A stretch of 5,372 nucleotides of DNA from Lachnospiraceae bacterium (GTDB lineage Bacteria; Bacillota; Clostridia; Lachnospirales; Lachnospiraceae): the NCBI GenBank assembly GCA_014804385.1, contig JAAUZW010000037.1, positions 42,302-47,673 on the forward strand. Direction: 5' to 3'. The notes beneath the pieces are model-generated. The model was not told the origin of the DNA, did not search any database, and saw nothing but the letters and a program-made list of their open reading frames with translations. The stretch's first letter is position 1; each line of letters starts with the position of its first letter. Both the position numbers and the translations under genes were made by a program. Below, piece after piece: positions 1-5,372 of this stretch.

Positions 1-774
1 GATCAAGCGACACACTGGCTGCTGACTCTCTTCGACACGCAGCTTGCTCCGCTTTTCGGAGTCCTGGGAAAAAGCTGGTGCGTTCTTCTGGCGGCGGCGC
101 TGCTTTTGGCGGTGGTTTGTCTGATCAGAAAGCGGGGAGAGCCTGTTTTTCTGGAATGGTATTTCGTGTTGACGGCACTGCTTTTGGCACTGGCGCTTTT
201 CATTCAGTGTAAGCTGCCCTATCAGAGAGTGTTTTCCTTTCTGGGCGTGTGGGTGGCGCTTCTTGACGGATGGCTGGTGCAGAGGCTTGCAGATTTTTTA
301 CAGAGACGCATCGGCAGCTGGAAAAAGGGCAGTGCGGCAGGTTGTGTGGTTGTCTTTGCGCTGGGCTTTGCCGGTATTTCCTGCATGGGCACTTTTCTGG
401 ATCAATCGCCCTACAGTTTGCGGGATGAGCTGCTTGCGGACGCTTACGAGCAGATCGAGATAGAAGAGACGGATGTGGTGGCGGTGACGGACTGCGATCA
501 GGAGTATTTGCTCTTGTACCTCTATGGAATAGGAGAGGAGCGGGTGACCAGACAGATCGAGGATGCGGATATCGTGCTTTTGGACAAGGCGCTTTTGGGA
601 TTGCCCTATGGTCACAGAGAAGCTCCCGAAGAGTGGAAGTTCTATCTATCTAAAGAGGAAGTGGAGGCGCAGGCCGCGTATCTCAATGAGAATATGACAC
701 AGGTATATGAAAACTGGCAGTTTATCATGTTTGCAGAAAATCAAGCGCACATGAAAGGAGCATTTGATTTTTGA
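1..774 (+). CDS. Multi-pass membrane protein, C-terminal part (5' end outside window), function unknown
   Basis: The frame is open from base 1, so the gene begins upstream; 257 codons and a TGA stop are visible. An internal TTG at 106 is not needed as a start, because the frame is uninterrupted before it. Hydrophobic stretches at about visible residues 26-42, 52-70, 76-93 and 112-131 look like membrane segments, with basic clusters between them (RKR at 43-45, RR and KK near 102-109). From about residue 133 the chain is acidic and soluble, with alternating hydrophobic stretches (for example DVVAVTD at 158-164 and ADIVLLD at 189-195) that suggest an alpha/beta fold. Several membrane segments followed by a soluble C-terminal domain would suit a family 39-like membrane glycosyltransferase, but the N-terminal region that would carry diagnostic motifs is missing, so this is a weak guess. 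It ends 30 nt before ilvD on the same strand with no obvious terminator between, so read-through into ilvD is plausible. Confidence 0.8.
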   Translation, partial: DQATHWLLTLFDTQLAPLFGVLGKSWCVLLAAALLLAVVCLIRKRGEPVFLEWYFVLTALLLALALFIQCKLPYQRVFSFLGVWVALLDGWLVQRLADFLQRRIGSWKKGSAAGCVVVFALGFAGISCMGTFLDQSPYSLRDELLADAYEQIEIEETDVVAVTDCDQEYLLLYLYGIGEERVTRQIEDADIVLLDKALLGLPYGHREAPEEWKFYLSKEEVEAQAAYLNENMTQVYENWQFIMFAENQAHMKGAFDF

Positions 775-790
775 GATAATAATGGAAAAC

Positions 791-797
791 GGAGGAG
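791..797 (+). promoter_or_regulatory. Ribosome binding site of ilvD
   Basis: GGAGGAG lies 7 nt before the ATG at 805. It is a near-perfect Shine-Dalgarno sequence at good spacing and fixes the ilvD start. Confidence 0.9.
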
Positions 798-804
798 ATA
801 CACA

Positions 805-2475
805 ATGAGAAGTGATAACGTGAAGACGGGGGTACAGCAGGCGCCCCACAGAAGTTTGTTTAACGCCCTGGGATTTACGCAGGAGGAGATGAAAAAGCCT
901 ATGGTAGGTATTGTCAGCTCTTACAATGAGATCGTACCCGGGCATATGAATCTGGACAAGATCGTGGACGCAGTGAAACTGGGCGTGGCGGAGGCAGGCG
1001 GTGTGCCTGTGGTATTTCCGGCGATAGCCGTCTGTGATGGCATCGCTATGGGACATATCGGCATGAAATATTCTTTGGTGACAAGAGATCTGATCGCAGA
1101 CTCCACAGAGTGTATGGCGCTTGCCCACCAGTTTGATGCATTGGTGATGGTGCCAAACTGTGACAAGAATGTACCGGGTCTTTTGATGGCGGCGGCCCGC
1201 ATCAACGTGCCTACCGTATTCGTATCAGGCGGCCCCATGCTGGCAGGGCATGTCAAGGGGCAGAAGAGAAGCCTTTCCTCCATGTTTGAAGCAGTGGGAT
1301 CTCATGCGGCAGGCACTATGACGGATGAGGAGCTTTTGGAGTTCGAGGCGAAGACCTGTCCCACCTGCGGTTCCTGTTCGGGCATGTATACCGCCAATTC
1401 CATGAACTGCCTCACGGAAGCGCTGGGCATGGGACTTCGCGGCAACGGCACGATCCCGGCGGTCTACTCTGAGCGTATCAAGCTGGCAAAACACGCGGGT
1501 ATGGCAGTGATGAAGCTTTTGGAGAAGAATATCAGACCTAGGGATATTATGACGAAGGATGCAATCTTAAATGCGCTCACGGTGGATATGGCGCTTGGAT
1601 GTTCCACAAACTCCATGCTGCATCTGCCGGCGATCGCTCATGAGGTTGGCTTCGATTTTGATATCGCCTTTGCCAATGAAATCAGTGAAAAGACGCCCAA
1701 TGTGTGCCATCTTGCGCCGGCAGGCCCCACCTATATGGAGGATCTGAACGAGGCGGGGGGCGTCTATGCGGTGATGAAGGAACTCGCGGATATCGGACTG
1801 CTCCATACGGACTGTATGACAGTCACGGGAGAGACCATTGGAGAGAATATCAAGGATGCGGTCAATAAGAATACGGATGTGATCCGAACGGTGGAGAATC
1901 CCTACAGTAAGACCGGCGGCCTGGCTGTTTTAAAAGGAAACCTTGCTCCCGACGGCAGCGTGGTGAAACGCTCCGCCGTGGTGGAGGAGATGATGGTTCA
2001 TGAGGGACCTGCCAGAGTCTTTGAATGTGAGGAGGATGCAATCGCGGCTATCAAAGGCGGTAAGATCGTTGCAGGCGATGTGGTTGTGATCCGCTATGAG
2101 GGACCCAAAGGCGGTCCGGGTATGCGGGAGATGTTGAATCCTACCTCGGCGATTGCCGGCATGGGACTTGGCTCCAGTGTGGCGCTGATCACGGACGGCC
2201 GGTTTTCCGGTGCTTCCAGAGGCGCTTCCATCGGTCATGTGTCGCCGGAGGCGGCGGTGGGCGGTCCCATCGCGCTGGTGGAAGAGGGAGATATCATCAG
2301 TATTGATATTCCTAACATGAAGCTGGATATCAAGGTTTCTGAGGAGACGCTGGCTGAGCGTAAGGCAAAATGGCAGCCCAGAGAGCCCAAGGTGACAGAG
2401 GGCTATCTTGCCAGATACCGCGAGATGGTGACCAGCGGCAATCGGGGAGCGATTTTGGAGATTCCGAAAAAATGA
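805..2475 (+). CDS. ilvD: Dihydroxy-acid dehydratase (IlvD), complete
   Basis: Cytosolic iron-sulfur enzyme that dehydrates 2,3-dihydroxy-isovalerate and 2,3-dihydroxy-3-methylvalerate to the 2-oxo acids preceding valine/leucine and isoleucine. The 556-residue protein matches IlvD/Edd family signature 1 (CDKNVPG, from Cys119) and signature 2 (ALITDGRFSGAS, 460-471). Other family landmarks are CDGIAMGH at 77-84, TCPTCGSCSGMYTANSMNCL at 184-203, and a C-terminal block with VAGDVVVIRYEGPKGGPGM (422-440) and IGHVSPEAA (476-484). Cys119 and Cys191 are the likely cluster ligands; Asp78, Asp120 and Lys121 fall in the metal-binding motifs (the equivalent lysine is carbamylated in family structures). 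Where [2Fe-2S] enzymes have a third cysteine (NEITPCN-type motif), this protein has Gly46 (NEIVPGH), as in E. coli IlvD, suggesting the oxygen-labile [4Fe-4S] type. It lacks the central insertion of the longer (~616-residue) E. coli protein, and no frame damage is seen. The strong ribosome binding site and the standard N-terminus support the start. Confidence 0.97.
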   Translation: MRSDNVKTGVQQAPHRSLFNALGFTQEEMKKPMVGIVSSYNEIVPGHMNLDKIVDAVKLGVAEAGGVPVVFPAIAVCDGIAMGHIGMKYSLVTRDLIADSTECMALAHQFDALVMVPNCDKNVPGLLMAAARINVPTVFVSGGPMLAGHVKGQKRSLSSMFEAVGSHAAGTMTDEELLEFEAKTCPTCGSCSGMYTANSMNCLTEALGMGLRGNGTIPAVYSERIKLAKHAGMAVMKLLEKNIRPRDIMTKDAILNALTVDMALGCSTNSMLHLPAIAHEVGFDFDIAFANEISEKTPNVCHLAPAGPTYMEDLNEAGGVYAVMKELADIGLLHTDCMTVTGETIGENIKDAVNKNTDVIRTVENPYSKTGGLAVLKGNLAPDGSVVKRSAVVEEMMVHEGPARVFECEEDAIAAIKGGKIVAGDVVVIRYEGPKGGPGMREMLNPTSAIAGMGLGSSVALITDGRFSGASRGASIGHVSPEAAVGGPIALVEEGDIISIDIPNMKLDIKVSEETLAERKAKWQPREPKVTEGYLARYREMVTSGNRGAILEIPKK

Positions 2476-2507
2476 CAGATGTAATTGAAAAAAATGACGG
2501 AGAAAAG

Positions 2508-2544
2508 GATTGAAAAATAAGTCTGATGACCTTATTTTTCAATC
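2508..2544. repeat. Inverted repeat 1 (14-bp perfect stem, 9-nt loop)
   Basis: GATTGAAAAATAAG (2508-2521) is the exact reverse complement of CTTATTTTTCAATC (2531-2544), with loop TCTGATGAC. The stem is long but AT-rich. The T-run lies inside the 3' arm rather than after the stem, which does not fit a classical terminator well. Confidence 0.9.
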
Positions 2545-2545
2545 G

Positions 2546-2574
2546 GAAATTTGCGTAGAAGCGTCGCAAATTTC
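2546..2574. repeat. Inverted repeat 2 (10-bp perfect stem, 9-nt loop)
   Basis: GAAATTTGCG (2546-2555) is the exact reverse complement of CGCAAATTTC (2565-2574), with loop TAGAAGCGT. A G-T wobble at 2545/2575 could extend it. It starts 1 nt after inverted repeat 1. Bases 2558-2565, mostly its loop, are also exactly complementary to 2623-2630. Confidence 0.9.
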
Positions 2575-2578
2575 TCTG

Positions 2579-2612
2579 ATCGCAGAACCGAATTTGAGAT
2601 TCGGTTCGCGAT
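2579..2612. repeat. Inverted repeat 3 (14 bp with one bulged A, 5-nt loop)
   Basis: GAACCGAAT (2585-2593) pairs exactly with ATTCGGTTC (2599-2607) around loop TTGAG. Beyond a single bulged A at 2584, ATCGC (2579-2583) pairs with GCGAT (2608-2612). This is the most GC-rich and probably the most stable of the three hairpins. It is followed by TCCTCAGC, not by a T-run. Confidence 0.88.
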
Positions 2613-2635
2613 TCCTCAGCTTGACGCTTCGGAAT

Positions 2636-2640
2636 GGAGG
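2636..2640 (+). promoter_or_regulatory. Ribosome binding site deciding the ilvB start
   Basis: GGAGG lies 5 nt before the ATG at 2646. It overlaps an in-frame upstream ATG at 2634, so it cannot serve that codon; the bases before 2634 (GCTTCGGA) give only a poor Shine-Dalgarno match. The start at 2646 is therefore preferred. Confidence 0.8.
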
Positions 2641-2645
2641 AAAAA

Positions 2646-4319
2646 ATGGTATTGACTGGAGCAGAGATCGTAGTGGAATGTTTGAAAGAGCAGGACGTGG
2701 ATACGGTGTTCGGGTATCCCGGCGGTACGATCTTAAATGTATATGACGCGTTGTATAAGCACAGCGAGGAGATTCAGCATATTTTGTCATCCCACGAGCA
2801 GGGGGCGGCTCATGCGGCGGACGGTTATGCCAGAGCCACCGGCAGGGTGGGTGTCTGTCTGGCTACCAGCGGTCCGGGAGCAACCAATCTGGTGACGGGT
2901 ATTGCCACAGCCTATATGGATTCGGTGCCTATGGTAGCGATCACCTGCAATGTGAATCTGCCCCTTTTGGGCAAGGATTCTTTTCAGGAGGTGGATATTG
3001 CGGGAATCACCATGCCCATCACCAAGCATAATTATATTGTAAAGGATGTTGCGATTCTGGCGGACACCTTAAGGAAAGCCTTTACCATTGCGAAGAGCGG
3101 CCGTCCCGGACCGGTTCTGGTAGATATCACGAAGGATGTGACGGCCAATTCCTGCGAGTATGAGAAGCAGGAGCCGGAAAAGATCGTAACGCAGAAGAGA
3201 CGATATACCGAGAAGGAACTGGAGGAGGCCATCTGTCTGATCGAGAGTGCCGAGAAGCCCTTTATCTATGTGGGCGGCGGCGCCGTGATTTCCGGGGCCT
3301 ATGAGGAAGTAAGAACCTTTGCCAAGCTGGTGGATGCACCGGTCTGCGATACGCTGATGGGGAAGGGTGTCATTGATGGCCATGATGAGAGATATACGGG
3401 CATGATCGGCATGCACGGAACCAAGGCATCTAACTTTGGTGTCAGCGAGTGCGATCTTCTGATCGCTATGGGAGCCCGTTTTTCCGATCGTGTGGTGGGA
3501 AATCCGAAGAAATTCGCGGAGAATGCCAAGGTACTGCACATTGACATCGATGCGGCGGAGATCAATAAAAACATCAGGACAGACGTTTCTCTGGTAGGGG
3601 ATCTGAAAGCTGTGCTCACAGAACTTAATAGCAAGATTAAAGAGCAGAAGCATGAGGCATGGATGGCGCATGTCAAGGAACTGAAGGACAAATATCCTTT
3701 ATCCTATGATACCACGGCGCTCTCCTGTCCTTATATCATGGAGGAGATTGACCGGGTGACTAAGGGAGAGGCTGTTATCACCACAGATGTGGGACAGCAC
3801 CAGATGTGGGCGGCGCAGTATTATAAATATACGATGCCTCGCACCCTGCTTACCTCCGGTGGTCTCGGAACAATGGGTTACGGCCTTGGCGCCTGTATCG
3901 GCGCAAAGATGGGGCGGCCCGATAAGATCTGTATCAATATCGCGGGGGACGGTTGTTTCCGCATGAATATGAATGAGCTTGCTACAGCCAGCCGGTATAA
4001 CATCCCGATCATTCAGGTGGTGATCAACAATCATGTGCTGGGTATGGTCAGACAGTGGCAGACCCTGTTTTACGGGAAACGGTATTCCCAGACTGTTTTG
4101 AATGACGGCGTGGATTTCTGTAAGGTGGCTGAGGGTCTTGGCTGTGAGACGATTCTGGTGACCAAAATAGAAGAGGTAGCGCCTGCCATTGAAAGGGCGA
4201 TTGCCTTAAAAAAACCGGTGTTATTAAATTGCATCATACCGGAGGACGACAAAGTATTTCCGATGGTGCCCGCGGGTGCACCTATCAGTGAGGCTTTCGA
4301 TGCAGGAGATTTGGGGTAA
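2646..4319 (+). CDS. ilvB: Acetolactate (acetohydroxyacid) synthase large subunit, complete
   Basis: ThDP-dependent enzyme for the first step of branched-chain amino acid synthesis: it condenses two pyruvates to 2-acetolactate, or pyruvate with 2-oxobutyrate to 2-aceto-2-hydroxybutyrate. The 557-residue protein has the usual order: N-terminal pyrimidine-binding domain (about 1-165) with FGYPGG (22-27) and catalytic Glu51 in SSHEQGAAHAADGYAR; a central domain (about 190-325); and a C-terminal diphosphate-binding domain with a full TPP-enzyme signature at 418-437 ending in GDGC, and the paired Asn461-Asn462. Trp471 in MVRQWQ matches the conserved active-site tryptophan. RFSDRVVG (279-285 region) is a one-residue variant of the RFDDRVTG motif that marks the FAD-containing biosynthetic enzymes, so this is more likely IlvB than catabolic AlsS. 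Start 2646 is chosen over the in-frame ATG at 2634 (adding Met-Glu-Glu-Lys) because of ribosome binding site placement and the typical MxLTGAEI N-terminus. No ilvN/ilvH follows, so the regulatory subunit must lie elsewhere or be absent. Confidence 0.96.
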   Translation: MVLTGAEIVVECLKEQDVDTVFGYPGGTILNVYDALYKHSEEIQHILSSHEQGAAHAADGYARATGRVGVCLATSGPGATNLVTGIATAYMDSVPMVAITCNVNLPLLGKDSFQEVDIAGITMPITKHNYIVKDVAILADTLRKAFTIAKSGRPGPVLVDITKDVTANSCEYEKQEPEKIVTQKRRYTEKELEEAICLIESAEKPFIYVGGGAVISGAYEEVRTFAKLVDAPVCDTLMGKGVIDGHDERYTGMIGMHGTKASNFGVSECDLLIAMGARFSDRVVGNPKKFAENAKVLHIDIDAAEINKNIRTDVSLVGDLKAVLTELNSKIKEQKHEAWMAHVKELKDKYPLSYDTTALSCPYIMEEIDRVTKGEAVITTDVGQHQMWAAQYYKYTMPRTLLTSGGLGTMGYGLGACIGAKMGRPDKICINIAGDGCFRMNMNELATASRYNIPIIQVVINNHVLGMVRQWQTLFYGKRYSQTVLNDGVDFCKVAEGLGCETILVTKIEEVAPAIERAIALKKPVLLNCIIPEDDKVFPMVPAGAPISEAFDAGDLG

Positions 4320-4353
4320 CGGGAAAAGAAGCACTAATTACGAAAGTTGATGT

Positions 4354-5372
4354 ATGAAGAGATTACTAAAGCATATAGCGGTCATTCTGGGATTAGTCAC
4401 CATTGCCGTGATGGGAACCTATGTGGGACTTGCCGTGTATTATCACAACGCCTTCACCTATGGCACCTGGATCAATGGGATCTACTGCACCGGCAGAAGC
4501 ATTCAGGAAGTCAATGACGAGCTGGCAAAGGGATTTACCTACGAGGGTGTCACGGTAGAGGATAAAGACGGCAACCGCTATGAAATATCGACTGAGGAAA
4601 TTGCATATCAGTTTGACTTTAAGAAGGCCTTGGAAATTTACCAGAAACAGCAGAATCCCTGGATGTGGATCGACAGTTTGTTTGACGGGCATCGGGTGGA
4701 GCTTACGCCGGTGGTGTCCTACAATGCGGAGGCTTTCGATGACTGCTTTGAGGCGCTGCCATTTTGTCAGGAGGTACAGCCGGATCGGGAGCGAAGGGTG
4801 GAGATCATCCGTACACCTCAGGGCTATGATCTGGTGAATGAGAGAACCGAAGTACTTTTCACCGAGCAGGCCAAAGGAGCGGTGCTTGCTGCCATCGAGG
4901 CCTCTGAGAGCCGGGTATCTCTGGTAGAGGCAGGATGTTACCATGATCTGGAACTGACGGCGCAGATGCAGGAGACATTGGAAATCTGGGAAAAACTGGC
5001 GTCCTTTCAGGAGTGCGGTGTTGTTTACCGTATGGGAGATGAGGATATCCCTGTAGACACTTCCGTGGTCTGCGATTGGATCGCAACGGATAATAACGGT
5101 CGTTTTTTATTAGATGAATCGGGCGAATTGCAGCTAAAAGAAAATGCCGTAGAGGATTTTATAAAGGAGCTGGCCGCAGAATATGATACGGTGGGCGGCA
5201 CCAGACAGTTTAGGGCTACCAGAGGTGACGTAGTGACGGTGGAGGGCGGTCTCTACGGGAACAAAATGGATCAGGAGGCAGAGGTTGCTTATCTGACGGC
5301 TGCTTTTTACAGCAAAAAGAACGAAATACACGAACCGGCTTATACGCAGGAGGCATGGGTCAAGGGCAAGGA
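4354..5372 (+). CDS. Membrane-anchored peptidoglycan-binding protein, probable L,D-transpeptidase N-terminal part (3' end outside window)
   Basis: The ATG at 4354 is the first possible start, as an in-frame TGA lies at 4348-4350. It opens a frame that runs without stop to the window end (339 full codons). The ribosome binding site is weak (GAAAG at 4342-4346). Residues 1-30 are a short basic start (MKRLLKH) plus a hydrophobic segment (about 8-30), read as a signal anchor with the rest outside the cell. Next comes TWINGIYCTGRSIQEVNDEL (38-57), like the INGxxxxGKTxxEA opening of clostridial wall proteins. GTRQFRATRGDVVTVEGGLYGNKMD (282-306) resembles the end of the putative peptidoglycan-binding domain (PG_binding_4 type) preceding YkuD L,D-transpeptidase domains; VanW-type proteins share this domain. 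The expected catalytic HG...SHGC-type motif would lie past the window, so enzyme activity is inferred from architecture only. Six cysteines (45, 131, 138, 195, 221, 240) are notable for an exported protein. The 34-nt gap after ilvB allows co-transcription without implying shared function. Confidence 0.75.
   Translation, partial: MKRLLKHIAVILGLVTIAVMGTYVGLAVYYHNAFTYGTWINGIYCTGRSIQEVNDELAKGFTYEGVTVEDKDGNRYEISTEEIAYQFDFKKALEIYQKQQNPWMWIDSLFDGHRVELTPVVSYNAEAFDDCFEALPFCQEVQPDRERRVEIIRTPQGYDLVNERTEVLFTEQAKGAVLAAIEASESRVSLVEAGCYHDLELTAQMQETLEIWEKLASFQECGVVYRMGDEDIPVDTSVVCDWIATDNNGRFLLDESGELQLKENAVEDFIKELAAEYDTVGGTRQFRATRGDVVTVEGGLYGNKMDQEAEVAYLTAAFYSKKNEIHEPAYTQEAWVKGK

Larger units (their letters stand above)
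2476..2645. other. ilvD-ilvB intergenic region with a hairpin array
   Basis: This 170-nt gap is the only sizeable non-coding stretch. Its first 30 nt are A-rich and unstructured; from 2508 to about 2613 it is almost wholly made of three back-to-back perfect inverted repeats, then a short tail leads to the ilvB ribosome binding site. No hairpin is followed by a clear T-tract, so a canonical intrinsic terminator is not evident. No T-box motif (AGGGTGGNACCGCG-like) and no run of Ile, Val or Leu codons is present. It may be a cis-acting RNA, a processing or stability element for a shared ilvD-ilvB transcript, or an inserted palindromic repeat; the sequence alone does not decide. Confidence 0.8.

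Noticed and set aside
782..808. 8-codon mini-ORF (MENGGDTQ) ending in an ATGA overlap with the ilvD start
   Set aside because: No ribosome binding site of its own, and it consists mainly of the ilvD Shine-Dalgarno region. Most likely chance.
646..1128. Large antisense frames over the membrane protein gene, ilvD and ilvB (for example 646-1128 and 3069-3671 on the - strand)
   Set aside because: All lie opposite clearly recognised genes and their proteins are rich in His, Arg and Ser with no domain. Shadow frames.
2472..2513. 13-codon mini-ORF (MTDVIEKNDGEKD) overlapping the ilvD stop as ATGA; considered as a leader peptide
   Set aside because: It has only one Val and one Ile and no run of branched-chain codons, so it does not fit an attenuation leader. 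The ATGA overlap may be chance.
2510..2538. Possible promoter TTGAAA - 17 nt - TATTTT
   Set aside because: The -10 box matches only 4 of 6 bases and both boxes lie inside the AT-rich palindrome, whose symmetry produces such matches on both strands. Too weak to list.
2508..2544. Intrinsic terminator after ilvD
   Set aside because: The stem is AT-rich and the T-run is in the 3' arm rather than after it; the next bases are GGAAATTT. Not a convincing terminator.
2476..2645. T-box riboswitch for branched-chain amino acids
   Set aside because: No AGGGTGGNACCGCG-like motif is found, and the gap is short for a full T-box leader with terminator.
2510..2746. 78-codon + strand reading frame starting with TTG across the hairpin array
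   Set aside because: It runs through three palindromes into the ilvB coding region in another frame, has no ribosome binding site and shows no recognisable domain. Considered spurious.
2539..2790. Antisense frame over the same gap
   Set aside because: It is largely antisense to the ilvB start and the palindromes. Its protein is rich in Arg, Pro and Ser, as expected of a shadow frame.
2646..4319. Catabolic acetolactate synthase (AlsS/BudB)
   Set aside because: The RFSDR motif, the N-terminus and the proximity to ilvD favour the biosynthetic enzyme; no alsD-like decarboxylase is nearby.

Overview
The window looks like chromosomal DNA of an anaerobic Firmicute, most likely a Lachnospiraceae-type gut clostridium. 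This is inferred from strong GGAGG ribosome binding sites, short intergenic gaps, moderate GC content and the clostridial look of the proteins. No marker gene fixes the taxon. All supported genes are on the + strand.

Layout: (1) positions 1-774 hold the 3' end of a gene for a multi-pass membrane protein with a soluble C-terminal domain, of unknown function and possibly glycosyltransferase-like. (2) After a 30-nt gap comes a complete ilvD (805-2475), dihydroxy-acid dehydratase. (3) A 170-nt gap follows, the only sizeable non-coding stretch. It holds three tandem perfect inverted repeats, and an 8-nt segment just before the next ribosome binding site is exactly complementary to the loop region of the second hairpin. 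(4) Next is a complete ilvB (start chosen at 2646, stop at 4319), the large catalytic subunit of acetohydroxyacid synthase. (5) After 34 nt a membrane-anchored extracytoplasmic protein starts at 4354 and runs off the window end. Its visible part resembles the peptidoglycan-binding region found in front of clostridial L,D-transpeptidase catalytic domains.

IlvB and IlvD catalyse the first and third steps of valine/isoleucine synthesis (leucine branches off downstream). IlvC, the intervening enzyme, and IlvN/IlvH, the small regulatory subunit, are not encoded here. The flanking genes look envelope-related, so the ilv pair sits between functionally unrelated neighbours. Tight same-strand spacing allows co-transcription, although the hairpin array between ilvD and ilvB could separate or differentially control the two.

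The genes themselves are ordinary. The part most worth a second look is the structured ilvD-ilvB intergenic region, which could be a cis-acting RNA element or a copy of a dispersed palindromic repeat. I see no CRISPR array, tRNA, rRNA, transposase, T-box or amino-acid-rich leader peptide.
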